From the NCBI RefSeq assembly GCF_002706375.1, contig NZ_CP017706.1:620001-684000 (forward strand): a stretch of DNA of 64,000 bases, given 5' to 3'. Below the pieces are notes generated by a model. The model saw only the letters and a program-made list of their open reading frames with translations. It ran no database searches and was not told the origin of the DNA. The stretch is from Lactobacillus amylovorus DSM 20531 (GTDB taxonomy: Bacteria > Bacillota > Bacilli > Lactobacillales > Lactobacillaceae). Shown one piece after another: positions 46,982-59,178 of this stretch (positions within the stretch are counted from its first letter, which is position 1; each line of letters opens with the position of its first letter). The position numbers and the translations under genes are program-made.

Positions 46982-49042
46982 TTATTTTTTTAACTCAGGA
47001 GCATCTGTCTTGAAATCTTTCTGAGTTGTCTTCTTATGATTCTTATACCAAAGAGAGGTCTTGCTTGGATCATCATATAGACGTTTTAATGACGGCTCCT
47101 TGTTATAATCATAATCTTTAGGTTTCACTTTAGTAAACCACTTAGGACGATAGAACCGCAACAAATTACCGTTAATCACACGATCAGACAGAGAAAGCTG
47201 TGTAGTAACCTGGTTAGAAATCGAAGTAAGTTTAGTCTTCAACTTCTTATCGGGTTTTATCTTCTGTCCTGTCTTGGTGTCATAATAATTGCTGCCTACT
47301 TTAGAGTATTCTGGCGTAATAAAGTCACCATTTCTCTGTGCCACAATTTGAGGCGTATGCTTACTCAACAAATCATAGCCAAATTGAATAGTTCCCTTAT
47401 CATTTACACCAAGCAAATTAAGCAGTGTTGGCAAAACATCAATTTCACCGCCATAAGTATGGTTAATGCCACCTTTAAGTCCCTTCATATGGAACATCAA
47501 TGGGACTCTTTGAAATTGTAAATTATCAAAATCATTAAATGACTTCTTCTTAAGCAATTCAGCACTTGCTTTATGGTGGTTGCCTGAGATTCCGTAGTGG
47601 TCACCATAGAGAACAACCAAAGTGTTCTTATCAAGACCGGTCTTCTTCATCCACCGCATTAGTTCACCAATGGCTTGATCAAGATAGTGCGCTGTTTGAA
47701 CATAACCATCAACGGTTTCATCCCCCGTGTTGGTTTTATCAATGGTCTGATTCTTCTTATCAAGTTGATATGGATAGTGGTTCGTTACCGTAATCATCTT
47801 CAAATAAAATGGTTGTGGCAAACGTTCAATATACTTGATTGATTGGTCAAAGAAGATCTTATCCTTTAAGCCATAGCCGATGTAATAGCTTGGCTTATTT
47901 TTATAAAAGGAAAGTGGCATAAAGTATTGGTAGCCAAATGACTTATAAGCATTATTTCTATTCCAAAATGATCCAGCACCACCATGCATTACAGCAGTAG
48001 TATAGCCTGCTTCTTGATGCAAAATTGCTGGGGCACTTTCAAAAGTATTGGAAGTACCATAAGTAGACATTGCAGAGCCTGATTGCAAACCATACAGTGA
48101 GTTCTCAAGCATCATTTCTGCATCGGAAGTCTTACCTTGACCTACTTGATTAAAGAAATTATCAAAACTAATAGTATCTTTTTGATGATAGATCTTATTC
48201 AAGTTAGGCGTTACTTCTTTACCCTTCCACTTATAGCCAATCAAAAATTGCTGGAAACTTTCTAGGTGAATGATTAAAACATTCTTTCCTTTAGCTACGC
48301 CAGTATATTCAGGATTTGGTTTAACATAATTGGCTTTCAAATAGTTTCTAACAGAGCGTAAGTCAGAAACATTAGCCTTAGCCATCTGCGCACTAGTCTG
48401 CGCTGTCTTATAGCCGTCATAAACGGCATATTCATTGATTCCCAAATATTTAACAATGTAGTTATTATCAAAAGTTCTTGTTAAAAGACCTGAACGATCC
48501 TTTTGAGCCATCAACAGATTTAATCCCATTAGACTAGCTGCTAAAAGTTCAATTAAAAGATTTACCTTAAGCTTCAAAGGACGAACGTCTATCTTGATAA
48601 CTTTCGTAAGCAGCAATGCAATAACTATCGCGATATCAGCAAAGGCCAAGAAATCACTTGCTAAAGTTATCCCTGCAATACTTTTTCCTAAATTATCTGA
48701 AGTTGAACCTGATGTCTTAATGATTGAAAATGACAAAAAGTTTGAAAACTCTCGGTAATAAAGAATATTTGAAAAAAGCCATAGTGTCAGGATGAAATCA
48801 ATTATCAAAACTATCCAATACGATTTCCGCCCTTTAAAGAACAATCCGATTCCTAAAAGGAGCATCCCTGAAGGAATAGGATTAATTAAAAGCAAAAATT
48901 GCTGCATTGGACCAACTGCACCTAAATTAAACTTGGTCAAATAAATAAAGTATGTTTTCAGCCAAAATAAAACTAAAACAATCGTAAAAAATCCAAGTTT
49001 GGTTTGCGTTAGCCATTTAAAAAAAGACTTGATACGTTCCAT
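46982..49042 (-). CDS. ltaS: Lipoteichoic acid synthase (LtaS-like)
   Basis: Polymerises glycerol phosphate from phosphatidylglycerol onto the glycolipid anchor. The 686-residue protein has five N-terminal membrane segments (residues about 15-180), a linker, and an extracellular sulfatase-fold domain with Glu261 in IIHLESFQQF and the nucleophile Thr305 in GQGKTSDAEMM. Further metal-site residues are seen in MHGGAGSFWNRN and LYGDHYG. The length is at the upper end of the family. The anchor glycosyltransferases are encoded just upstream. Confidence 0.92.
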   Translation of the reverse strand: MERIKSFFKWLTQTKLGFFTIVLVLFWLKTYFIYLTKFNLGAVGPMQQFLLLINPIPSGMLLLGIGLFFKGRKSYWIVLIIDFILTLWLFSNILYYREFSNFLSFSIIKTSGSTSDNLGKSIAGITLASDFLAFADIAIVIALLLTKVIKIDVRPLKLKVNLLIELLAASLMGLNLLMAQKDRSGLLTRTFDNNYIVKYLGINEYAVYDGYKTAQTSAQMAKANVSDLRSVRNYLKANYVKPNPEYTGVAKGKNVLIIHLESFQQFLIGYKWKGKEVTPNLNKIYHQKDTISFDNFFNQVGQGKTSDAEMMLENSLYGLQSGSAMSTYGTSNTFESAPAILHQEAGYTTAVMHGGAGSFWNRNNAYKSFGYQYFMPLSFYKNKPSYYIGYGLKDKIFFDQSIKYIERLPQPFYLKMITVTNHYPYQLDKKNQTIDKTNTGDETVDGYVQTAHYLDQAIGELMRWMKKTGLDKNTLVVLYGDHYGISGNHHKASAELLKKKSFNDFDNLQFQRVPLMFHMKGLKGGINHTYGGEIDVLPTLLNLLGVNDKGTIQFGYDLLSKHTPQIVAQRNGDFITPEYSKVGSNYYDTKTGQKIKPDKKLKTKLTSISNQVTTQLSLSDRVINGNLLRFYRPKWFTKVKPKDYDYNKEPSLKRLYDDPSKTSLWYKNHKKTTQKDFKTDAPELKK

Positions 49043-49113
49043 TGCTCTCTCCTCTCGTTACGGTATTTTATCTTACTACGGATTTGAGCAAGACTCATTT
49101 CTTTTAATAAAAA

Positions 49114-50139
49114 TTAATTACTTTCTGTACTTTTTATCTTTTTCGGCTTAAAAATCCAACCGAAAATTCCTAAAATCATACCGAAAAAGTAAGTTGCAAA
49201 ACGCCAAACAAACATTGCAAGAATTAAAGCACCATGCGATGAAACAAAAGTAGAAAACAATGTTTGGAAACTATATTCCGCTCCACCTGAAGCACCAGGA
49301 ATTGGAATAATTGCCATAAACATAATAATCATAATATTCATCTGCGTGACGCTGCTCCATGAACATGGAACATTCAATGCTGTCAGCACCATAAACGGGA
49401 TCGAGTAAAAGAACAATAACTGTAAAACAGTTAAAATGGACGAAATTATTAGTTTATTCTTTTCTTTTTTGAGTTTTTGACTTTCTGCATAAAACGTATC
49501 GATTTTTTCTAAAGTAGCTGTACGCCATTTTTCAACACGTTCCTTTTTCATAAATTTGCCTAATAAATCCATCACCCAATTAGTTGCTCTTTTGGTAAAA
49601 CGGTAGGCAAACATAATCGCGAGTAAGAAAATGATCGAACTAATATGGATTAAAAAGCCAATCGCTATAAATACAGCTAGGCCGGCAAACTTAGTCATTA
49701 CTGTATGGAAGCCAAAAATAATCGTAAAGACGTAGGCGAAGAACACAACTATCTGATAAATGATAAATTTCATTAACAAGATAGATGTTGAACGTCCACC
49801 TTCCATGCCCATTTGGATCATTGCAGCAAGTTGCGAAGGTTGGCCCCCTGTCGACATTGGCGTAATCGCATTAAATAAAGCTTGAATAATAGGAATACGC
49901 AAAAAAGACCAGGCCGATCGTTTAGGCTCATTTTTACGATGGGCCAAAGTTGCCAATATTCCAGCTTCACAAACATAGGATAAAAGCATTAGACCGAACA
50001 CCATTATCAATGCCCAAATATTGAGGCCATGAGCTGCTCCCAATATCTCTGATAATGGCGTAGATTTTAAGTCCGTATATAGAACAAAGGCACTGATTGC
50101 CAAAACAATCAGAACGCCCAATAAATGTTTTTTATTCAT
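49114..50139 (-). CDS. Membrane protein of the flippase-like/LPG-synthase TM family
   Basis: 341 residues, about eight membrane segments, matching the UPF0104/YbhN/MprF-membrane-domain family (GGQPSQLAAMIQMG and PIPGASGGAEYSF motifs are typical). It overlaps the preceding glycosyltransferase gene and precedes ltaS. A role in moving the glycolipid anchor across the membrane is an inference from context. Confidence 0.8.
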   Translation of the reverse strand: MNKKHLLGVLIVLAISAFVLYTDLKSTPLSEILGAAHGLNIWALIMVFGLMLLSYVCEAGILATLAHRKNEPKRSAWSFLRIPIIQALFNAITPMSTGGQPSQLAAMIQMGMEGGRSTSILLMKFIIYQIVVFFAYVFTIIFGFHTVMTKFAGLAVFIAIGFLIHISSIIFLLAIMFAYRFTKRATNWVMDLLGKFMKKERVEKWRTATLEKIDTFYAESQKLKKEKNKLIISSILTVLQLLFFYSIPFMVLTALNVPCSWSSVTQMNIMIIMFMAIIPIPGASGGAEYSFQTLFSTFVSSHGALILAMFVWRFATYFFGMILGIFGWIFKPKKIKSTESN

Positions 50140-51182
50140 TAGCGAATTTGCCCTAATTCTTTTCCTAATTTGTATTGCTCATGATAAAACTCATTCCAAA
50201 TTTTAGCTAATCGTTCCTCAGAATATTCTTGACTAGCTTTATTGGACAATTCACTATACTTCTTTAATAATTGTGGATCTTTTACAGCTTTCTGCAAAAT
50301 TTGATTCATTTCGCCGAAGTCTTTACCGCTCATATAATATCCGTCAATAATTGCCTTATACAAATCAAGGTCACGCAGCAAAACTGGCGTACCACAGCTA
50401 AATGCTTCTAAGACAGACATTGGGAACAATTCATCATATGATGGTAAGACAAACAAGTCAGCAATGTTCAGGTAATTAACCAACTTAGCACGATCAACTA
50501 TTCCGGCAAAAGTTAAGTTCTTAGGTGGATTGTCGACCATCTGCTTGTAGTGATCATATCCATCCGTAATTTTGCCAAATGAAAAGCCACCAGCCCAAAT
50601 AAATTGCACATCAGGATTAGCTTCAGCCATTTTAACAAAATCATCAATACCCTTACGTTCTTGAACTTGTCCGTCGCCAAACACAACGAATTTATCAAGT
50701 GGAATACCTAGTTCATGACGAAAAGCATTTTTACTTGCAAGTGATTCTTCGTAGAACTTTTCCTTAGAAACAAAGTTAGGAATGTATTTTACCTTGTCAC
50801 GATCAATGCCATAATCAACCAATTTATCAATAAAAATTGGATTAACTACAACGATTTGATCCATTCGTTGATAAAAATCAATTACGTAATTATAAAAGAC
50901 CTTTTTAGCAACACCAGGTAATTTAATAGAACCTTCAAGCGTATCAGGTAAAAAGTGTACATAGCCTATTTTTCTACCACGAGCTGGTGAAAAGCTGTTG
51001 GCATAGTAAGTTGGATTAATTGTATGGTAGTGGGTCAAATCACTATTGCCATATTTATTAATCGTTACATAAAATTCATCTACTAAACGCGTTCTCAGCA
51101 ATTTGATCAATTCATTATAAGCAGAGCCAACACCTTGACCCTTAACTGAATCTGCTTGCGAGAACATATTAATTCTAATCAT
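50139..51182 (-). CDS. GT4 glycosyltransferase, LafB-like (glycolipid anchor)
   Basis: 347-residue GT-B glycosyltransferase with the sugar-nucleotide motif SYDELFPMSVLEAFSCG (E-x7-E). It is the middle gene of a coupled set lafA-like, this gene, and the membrane protein. By context and similarity it probably adds the second sugar to glucosyl-diacylglycerol (LafB of lactic acid bacteria), giving the dihexosyl anchor of lipoteichoic acid. Sugar specificity cannot be read from the sequence. Confidence 0.82.
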   Translation of the reverse strand: MIRINMFSQADSVKGQGVGSAYNELIKLLRTRLVDEFYVTINKYGNSDLTHYHTINPTYYANSFSPARGRKIGYVHFLPDTLEGSIKLPGVAKKVFYNYVIDFYQRMDQIVVVNPIFIDKLVDYGIDRDKVKYIPNFVSKEKFYEESLASKNAFRHELGIPLDKFVVFGDGQVQERKGIDDFVKMAEANPDVQFIWAGGFSFGKITDGYDHYKQMVDNPPKNLTFAGIVDRAKLVNYLNIADLFVLPSYDELFPMSVLEAFSCGTPVLLRDLDLYKAIIDGYYMSGKDFGEMNQILQKAVKDPQLLKKYSELSNKASQEYSEERLAKIWNEFYHEQYKLGKELGQIR

Positions 51183-51195
51183 CTACATCCTCTTT

Positions 51196-52359
51196 TTATA
51201 AATCTTCGTGCTTAGGCTGATAATTATCAATTGCATATTGATAAAAATTATATACATCTGTAGCAAATTGATCAGAGGAAATTTTTTGCAATTTATTTTG
51301 TAAAACTTCCTGAGGAATTTTTCTGCGCCCTTTTTTAAGCAATTCAATAATTTCTTCTAGCATTTCTTTTTGAGTAGTGAAGGTACGACCGAAAATTTCT
51401 TTATCAAAAATATTCTCTGTGTAATCAGTATCATAAACTACACATGGAGTACCAGCAGCTAATGCTTCAATATAAGTAAGCCCTTGAGTTTCTGTATCAC
51501 TGGCCGAAACAAAAAGATCTGCCATGCGGTAATAGTTGCCGACATCGCCGTGTTCAACGTTCCCAGCAAAAATCACATAATCTTCCAAAGTTAAACGTTC
51601 TACTTGATCTTTTAGAACATCAACATCTGGTCCATCACCAGCAATCACGAATTTAACATTTGGAAATTCTTCAATAATATCGGGCATCACATTTAAAATA
51701 TGATTTATTTTCTTTTCAGCTGCAATTCTACTCAATGTCAAGATTACTGGCACATCCTTAGCAATGCCTAAATCTTTTCGCACATCACGTTTTGCGTCGC
51801 AATTTATTCCCTGAATATCTACGCCAGTAGGAATAACTCTAATAGGAATTTGTACGCCATAACGGTGCAACAAATCTTCTACTCGACCACTAGGGGCGAT
51901 ACAGCCATCCATATTTTTCAAATAGCTTTTTACAAATTGTTTAACATGGTATGGACGAAGTAAGTGACCATTAAGAATATAGTGCAAGTAATCTTCATAC
52001 ATTGTGTGGTATGTATGAATAGCGGGAATATCTAATTGGTGAGCTACATATTTTCCAATACTTCCCAAGGCAAATTCGGTTTGTGTATGAACAATATCCA
52101 AATTTACTTCTTTAGCAACCTTTGTAGCTTCGAACAACCCTCTAAAGGCTATTCTTCTATCGGTAAACGAAACAAACGGTATGCTGCTAAAGCGAAAGAC
52201 ATTTGGCTCCACTGTCCCTTTTTTTACATTTGGATCTGTTGTGGTAAAAATAAATACATTATGCCCCTGCCTTTCCAAGGCGTCTTTTAACGTCTTTATT
52301 GAAGTAGCCACGCCACTTATCTGGGGAAAATATGTATCGGTATAAAGACCAATATTCAT
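51196..52359 (-). CDS. 1,2-diacylglycerol 3-glucosyltransferase (LafA-like)
   Basis: 387-residue GT4 enzyme: N-terminal MNIGLYTDTYFPQISGVATSI, the acceptor-domain motif GLFEATKVAKEVNLDIVHTQTEFALG, HTYHTMYEDY, and the donor motif ASDTETQGLTYIEALAAGTP (E-x7-E). These match diacylglycerol glucosyltransferases that begin glycolipid-anchor synthesis. It is the first gene of the operon ahead of the LafB-like enzyme. Confidence 0.87.
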   Translation of the reverse strand: MNIGLYTDTYFPQISGVATSIKTLKDALERQGHNVFIFTTTDPNVKKGTVEPNVFRFSSIPFVSFTDRRIAFRGLFEATKVAKEVNLDIVHTQTEFALGSIGKYVAHQLDIPAIHTYHTMYEDYLHYILNGHLLRPYHVKQFVKSYLKNMDGCIAPSGRVEDLLHRYGVQIPIRVIPTGVDIQGINCDAKRDVRKDLGIAKDVPVILTLSRIAAEKKINHILNVMPDIIEEFPNVKFVIAGDGPDVDVLKDQVERLTLEDYVIFAGNVEHGDVGNYYRMADLFVSASDTETQGLTYIEALAAGTPCVVYDTDYTENIFDKEIFGRTFTTQKEMLEEIIELLKKGRRKIPQEVLQNKLQKISSDQFATDVYNFYQYAIDNYQPKHEDL

Positions 52360-52442
52360 TTAAATACCTCCATATTTAGCATTATAAAGATTACTCAAAC
52401 TATGTGCAATTTTAAATACTAAATTAATAACATATCTTAACA

Positions 52443-52474
52443 AAAAAAGCGATCCAACTTAATGGATCGCTTAT
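52443..52474 (-). terminator. Terminator of the eleven-gene tRNA operon
   Basis: AAGCGATCC/GGATCGCTT hairpin with a T7 tail on the minus strand, just after tRNA-Leu(CAA). Confidence 0.9.
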
Positions 52475-52480
52475 AAAAGA

Positions 52481-52565
52481 TAGCGGTGATCGGGGTCGAA
52501 CCGATACGTCCGTAATGGACACCAGATTTTGAGTCTGACGCGTCTGCCAATTCCGCCACACCGCC
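52481..52565 (-). tRNA. tRNA-Leu (CAA)
   Basis: 85 nt, class II; anticodon loop CTCAAAA; GGTTCGACC T-loop. Confidence 0.94.
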
Positions 52566-52605
52566 ATAATATTAAATTTTAAATAATCAACTTATTCGGT
52601 TGATA

Positions 52606-52676
52606 AGGCGGAGGTCGGACTCGAACCGACGATTAAGGTTTTGCAGACCTCTGCCTTACCGCTTGGCTACACCGCC
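52606..52676 (-). tRNA. tRNA-Cys (GCA)
   Basis: 71 nt; anticodon loop CTGCAAA; discriminator T. Confidence 0.94.
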
Positions 52677-52699
52677 ATAAGTTATAAAATTATTTAGAA

Positions 52700-52771
52700 T
52701 TGGGATAGCTGGGCTCGAACCAGCGCATGTTAGAGTCAAAGTCTAATGCCTTACCACTTGGCTATATCCCA
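52700..52771 (-). tRNA. tRNA-Gln (UUG)
   Basis: 72 nt; anticodon loop CTTTGAC; acceptor TGGGATA/TATCCCA. Confidence 0.95.
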
Positions 52772-52778
52772 ATACTAG

Positions 52779-52852
52779 GGCGGAATGTGGGATTCGAACC
52801 CACGCATGCCGGATCCACAAACCGGTGTGTTAACCCCTTCACCAATTCCGCC
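52779..52852 (-). tRNA. tRNA-His (GUG)
   Basis: 74 nt; anticodon loop TTGTGGA; the extra 5' G opposite C73 that marks tRNA-His is encoded. Confidence 0.95.
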
Positions 52853-52863
52853 ATGAAGGTAAA

Positions 52864-52934
52864 CAGGGATAGTAGGAATTGAACCCACATCAGCGGTTTT
52901 GGAGACCGATGTACTACCATTATACTATATCCCT
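52864..52934 (-). tRNA. tRNA-Trp (CCA)
   Basis: 71 nt; anticodon loop CTCCAAA; discriminator G. Confidence 0.95.
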
Positions 52935-52938
52935 ATTA

Positions 52939-53020
52939 TGGAGGAGGGTGGATTCGAACCGCCGAACTCAGAGAGAGCGGTTTTACAGACCGCCGCGTTT
53001 AGCCACTTCGCTACTCCTCC
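52939..53020 (-). tRNA. tRNA-Tyr (GUA)
   Basis: 82 nt with long variable arm; anticodon loop CTGTAAA. Confidence 0.95.
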
Positions 53021-53027
53021 AGCTTGA

Positions 53028-53100
53028 TGGCGCGGGACGGAATCGAACCGCCGACACAAGGAGCTTCAATCCTTTGCTCTACCAACTGAGCTACCGAGCC
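53028..53100 (-). tRNA. tRNA-Phe (GAA), copy 1
   Basis: 73 nt; anticodon loop TTGAAGC. The acceptor stem GGCTCGG/CCGCGCC has a T4:C69 mismatch, also present in copy 2. Confidence 0.94.
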
Positions 53101-53106
53101 ATCTTA

Positions 53107-53180
53107 CGGTCCATGTGGGATTTGAACCCACGATCTCCTCCGTGACAGGGAGGCGAGATAAACCACTGCTCCAATGGACC
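53107..53180 (-). tRNA. tRNA-Asp (GUC), copy 1
   Basis: 74 nt; anticodon loop CTGTCAC; discriminator G. Confidence 0.95.
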
Positions 53181-53183
53181 AAA

Positions 53184-53257
<74 letters not shown>

Positions 53258-53266
53258 ATAATATTA

Positions 53267-53353
53267 AGGAGGATGTGGGATTTGAACCCACGCGCGGCAG
53301 AACCGCCTAACGGTTTTCAAAACCGTCCCCTTAAGCCACTTGGGTAATCCTCC
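53267..53353 (-). tRNA. tRNA-Ser (UGA)
   Basis: 87 nt with long variable arm; anticodon loop TTTGAAA. Confidence 0.95.
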
Positions 53354-53388
53354 ATTAGCTTAATGCCAAAATATATTAAACTGGCAAA

Positions 53389-53460
53389 TGACCCGTACGG
53401 GATTTGAACCCATGTTACGGCCGTGAAAGGGCCGTGTCTTAACCACTTGACCAACGGGTC
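53389..53460 (-). tRNA. tRNA-Glu (UUC), copy 2
   Basis: 72 nt; anticodon loop CTTTCAC; same sequence as the copy at 35243. First gene of its operon. Confidence 0.95.
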
Positions 53461-53487
53461 GTGTCTCTTAATCAAAAGCACCTAATT

Positions 53488-53516
53488 ATAATACCGAATC
53501 AAGTCTTAAAAGTCAA
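53488..53516 (-). promoter_or_regulatory. Promoter of the Glu-to-Leu tRNA operon
   Basis: Minus strand TTGACT (53511-53516), 17 nt, TATTAT (53488-53493). A second pair, TTGCAT-17-TAATAT, follows further upstream (about 53588-53616). Sequence and design parallel the promoter region at 35342. Confidence 0.75.
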
Positions 53517-53744
53517 GTACTTTTTTTAACCTTCTTTCAAAACTCAATTGCTTAGGCGATCTCTCAATCACAACGTATCTAATATTAATAGATATGCAGC
53601 TGAAATGCAAGTACTTTTTTTATTTTTTTGCAAAAAAGTGCAAATACGCTGTAATAAAGACATTACACCACTACTTTTATACTTCATTTTCGTCGGCATG
53701 TAATATGTATTCATATCAACTGATGTAGTTAATTTCAAATTCAT

Positions 53745-54068
53745 CTAAACAACTTTTACTGTTTTAGTTTTGCTTTTCTTGTCTACCCTCTTCATTACTT
53801 TTCTAAAATGATTATTTAGACATAAAAAACTTAAATATGTTTTTCCTTCCCAGGGTGCAGAAATAATCAATGTCTTATTTTTATTGTCTATGACGTCTTA
53901 TACTTCTTCGACCATTCTATTAGGCCGTACACTATTTGCAGGCTTATCTTCACCTATTTTTGACTCTGTCAAATTATCTTGATCATACTGTTCGATTAAC
54001 TAATGCACAACCAGAAATTAGATTAGAACATCAATAATTGCAGAACAATAACCTTCTGCTTCCGTCAA
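53745..54068 (-). pseudogene. Degenerate coding remnant
   Basis: One minus-strand frame keeps protein-like sequence across about 320 bp but is broken by three stops. Pieces include LTEAEGYCSAIIDVLI, then LIEQYDQDNLTESKIGEDKP, then TLIISAPWEGKTYLSFL with a basic end. I do not recognise the family. No start codon or ribosome-binding site is convincing. It fills the otherwise empty space between the tRNA promoter and the Nudix gene. Confidence 0.4.
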
Positions 54069-54099
54069 ACCAAAATACATCTAAGTTAATAGGCGACTA

Positions 54100-54522
54100 T
54101 TAGAATTTAATATCTCTAAAGTTTGTTCGCGCTAATTCTTTAACTAACGGAGCATCAGCAGGTGCCCAATTTAATTTCTGAACTTCATCAGCAGATAACC
54201 ATTCCACCTCACTATGAGCAACAAGATCAAAATTATTCGTTAACAATTTTGCAAAGAAAACTGTTAATTTAACTATTCCAAAATCATATTCATAACTTAC
54301 TGTTTCACCCAATTGTGGTCCAATTTGTACTTCATCATGGAATTCCTCTTTAAGTTCTCTTTTAGCGGCTTCCTGAGGTGTCTCGCCCTTCTCTATCTTT
54401 CCACCGGGAAACTCCCACATTCCGCCTACTAATCGATTAGCATTGCGTTTTCCGGCCAATACTTTATTTTTATCTTGATCTATAATTACTACACCTGCAA
54501 CTTTGATAATTTTCTTTGCCAT
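54100..54522 (-). CDS. Nudix hydrolase (MutT-like)
   Basis: 140 residues with a complete Nudix box G-G-K-I-E-K-G-E-(x7)-R-E-L-K-E-E (about residues 37-58), preceded by GGMWEFPGG as in the MutT/CTP pyrophosphohydrolase group. It probably hydrolyses oxidised or non-canonical nucleoside triphosphates. Single gene between two tRNA operons. Confidence 0.88.
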   Translation of the reverse strand: MAKKIIKVAGVVIIDQDKNKVLAGKRNANRLVGGMWEFPGGKIEKGETPQEAAKRELKEEFHDEVQIGPQLGETVSYEYDFGIVKLTVFFAKLLTNNFDLVAHSEVEWLSADEVQKLNWAPADAPLVKELARTNFRDIKF

Positions 54523-54595
54523 TTTATTCTCCTAAATGTTCTTAATTGTATTCTACACTAATCAATCCTTAGGAAATAATATGTTTCAGCCAGAT

Positions 54596-54637
54596 AAAAA
54601 AGACCTAGTCTTGATACTCTATTTCCAAACTAGGTCT
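54596..54637 (-). terminator. Terminator upstream of the Nudix gene
   Basis: AGACCTAGT/ACTAGGTCT hairpin with a long loop and a T6 tail on the minus strand. Backs up the terminator at 54657-54680. Confidence 0.7.
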
Positions 54638-54656
54638 ACTATTTATTTTTAGCAAC

Positions 54657-54680
54657 AAAAAAGCTCGATAAACGAGCTTC
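54657..54680 (-). terminator. Terminator of rRNA operon 2 and its tRNA cluster
   Basis: AAGCTCG/CGAGCTT hairpin with T6 on the minus strand, after tRNA-Ser(GCU). Confidence 0.85.
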
Positions 54681-54691
54681 AAATAATATTA

Positions 54692-54781
54692 CGGAGACTG
54701 AGGGATTCGAACCCTCGCACCGGAATAACCCGATCTACACCCTTAGCAGGGGCGCCTCTTCAGCCACTTGAGTAAGTCTCC
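54692..54781 (-). tRNA. tRNA-Ser (GCU)
   Basis: 90 nt with long variable arm; anticodon loop CTGCTAA; discriminator G. Confidence 0.94.
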
Positions 54782-54783
54782 AA

Positions 54784-54858
<75 letters not shown>

Positions 54859-54863
54859 ATAAA

Positions 54864-54934
54864 AGCGGGTAACGAGAATCGGACTCGCGACTAAAGCTTG
54901 GAAGGCTTTCGTTTTACCACTAAACTATACCCGC
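54864..54934 (-). tRNA. tRNA-Gly (UCC)
   Basis: 71 nt; anticodon loop CTTCCAA; acceptor GCGGGTA/TACCCGC. Confidence 0.95.
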
Positions 54935-54953
54935 ACCTAATATAAAAAATGAG

Positions 54954-55026
54954 TGGCGCGGGACGGAATCGAACCGCCGACACAAGGAGCTTCAATCCTT
55001 TGCTCTACCAACTGAGCTACCGAGCC
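54954..55026 (-). tRNA. tRNA-Phe (GAA), copy 2
   Basis: Identical to copy 1 at 53028, including the T4:C69 acceptor mismatch. Confidence 0.94.
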
Positions 55027-55032
55027 ATCTTA

Positions 55033-55106
55033 CGGTCCATGTGGGATTTGAACCCACGATCTCCTCCGTGACAGGGAGGCGAGATAAACCACTGCTCCAA
55101 TGGACC
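55033..55106 (-). tRNA. tRNA-Asp (GUC), copy 2
   Basis: Identical to the copy at 53107. Confidence 0.95.
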
Positions 55107-55109
55107 AAA

Positions 55110-55183
<74 letters not shown>

Positions 55184-55209
55184 ATAATTATTAAACTATC
55201 TGTAATTAA

Positions 55210-55283
55210 TGGACCTTGTAGGACTCGAACCTACGACAAGACGGTTATGAGCCGTCTGCTCTAACCAACTGAGCTAAAGGTCC
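55210..55283 (-). tRNA. tRNA with CAU anticodon, probably tRNA-Ile2 (lysidine type)
   Basis: 74 nt; anticodon loop CTCATAA; acceptor GGACCTT/AAGGTCC. It differs from both the initiator and the next elongator Met gene and resembles Ile2 genes of bacilli, whose C34 is changed to lysidine. Confidence 0.75.
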
Positions 55284-55295
55284 AAGTTTACAATA

Positions 55296-55369
55296 TAGCG
55301 GCGGGGGGGATCGAACCCTCGACCTCCCGGGTATGAACCGGACGCTCTAGCCAGCTGAGCTACACCGCC
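55296..55369 (-). tRNA. tRNA-Met (CAU), elongator
   Basis: 74 nt; anticodon loop TTCATAC; GGCGGTG acceptor as in elongator tRNA-Met of bacilli. Confidence 0.88.
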
Positions 55370-55400
55370 AAAATATGTAACTAATTACCATTAGATACAA

Positions 55401-55474
55401 TCGGGAAAACAGGATTCGAACCTGCGACCCCCTGGTCCCAAACCAGGTGCTCTACCAAACTGAGCCATTTCCCG
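55401..55474 (-). tRNA. tRNA-Pro (UGG)
   Basis: 74 nt; anticodon loop TTTGGGA; acceptor CGGGAAA/TTTCCCG. Confidence 0.95.
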
Positions 55475-55479
55475 TTATA

Positions 55480-55553
55480 TGCGCCCTGAAGGATTTGAAC
55501 CTTCAACCTTCTGATTCGTAGTCAGACACTCTATCCAGTTGCGCTAAGGGCGC
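55480..55553 (-). tRNA. tRNA-Arg (ACG)
   Basis: 74 nt; anticodon loop CTACGAA; A34 is expected to be changed to inosine. Confidence 0.95.
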
Positions 55554-55561
55554 ATCATCAA

Positions 55562-55647
55562 TGCCGGGGATCGGAGTCGAACCGATACGGTTGAAACCAA
55601 CCGCGGGATTTTAAGTCCCGTGCGTCTACCAATTCCGCCACTCCGGC
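55562..55647 (-). tRNA. tRNA-Leu (UAA)
   Basis: 86 nt, class II; anticodon loop CTTAAAA. Confidence 0.94.
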
Positions 55648-55658
55648 GTGTTGATGAA

Positions 55659-55730
55659 AGCGGAAGACGGGATTCGAACCCGCGACCCCCACCATGGCAA
55701 GGTGATGTTCTACCACTGAACTACTTCCGC
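55659..55730 (-). tRNA. tRNA-Gly (GCC)
   Basis: 72 nt; anticodon loop TTGCCAT; acceptor GCGGAAG/CTTCCGC. Confidence 0.95.
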
Positions 55731-55740
55731 AAAATATAAA

Positions 55741-55813
55741 TGCCGATTATACGACTTGAACGTACGACCCCCTGTTTACAAGACAGATGCTCTACCAACT
55801 GAGCTAAATCGGC
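55741..55813 (-). tRNA. tRNA-Thr (UGU)
   Basis: 73 nt; anticodon loop CTTGTAA; acceptor GCCGATT/AATCGGC. Confidence 0.95.
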
Positions 55814-55837
55814 AAAATGTCAACATGTGGTTGGCAA

Positions 55838-55919
55838 TACGGGTAGTGGGACTTGAACCCACACGTCCGAAAACACTAGAACCTAAATCTAGCGCGTCTG
55901 CCAATTCCGCCACACCCGC
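55838..55919 (-). tRNA. tRNA-Leu (UAG)
   Basis: 82 nt, class II; anticodon loop TTTAGGT. Confidence 0.94.
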
Positions 55920-55932
55920 AAATATAGGGTCA

Positions 55933-56005
<73 letters not shown>

Positions 56006-56007
56006 GA

Positions 56008-56080
56008 TGGAGGATACAGGGCTCGAACCTGTGACCTCCTGCTTGTAAGGCAGATGCTCTCCCAGCTGAGCTAATCCTCC
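56008..56080 (-). tRNA. tRNA-Val (UAC), copy 2
   Basis: Identical to 35165. It begins only a few nt after the 5S 3' end, as in other Firmicute rRNA-tRNA operons. Confidence 0.96.
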
Positions 56081-56085
56081 ATGAG

Positions 56086-56201
56086 CACGGCAGCTTCCTT
56101 TCCTCGCAGGCAGTTGCCCACCAACTACTTTCGGCGTTAAGAAGCTTAACTTCTGTGTTCGGCATGGGAACAGGTGTATCCTTCTTGCTTTCGCCACCGT
56201 A
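56086..56201 (-). rRNA. rrf: 5S ribosomal RNA (operon 2)
   Basis: Same sequence as the copy at 36639. Confidence 0.93.
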
Positions 56202-56272
56202 CTCTTTTGAGCTACTACGCTCAAAACTAAACATAATCTTTCGCAAAAAAACTTTTCAGATCGCTTCGCTTT

Positions 56273-59178
<2,906 letters not shown>

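Noticed and set aside
52879..53145. 88-codon plus-strand frame
   Set aside because: It runs antisense through the tRNA genes for Trp, Tyr, Phe and Asp and has no ribosome-binding site.
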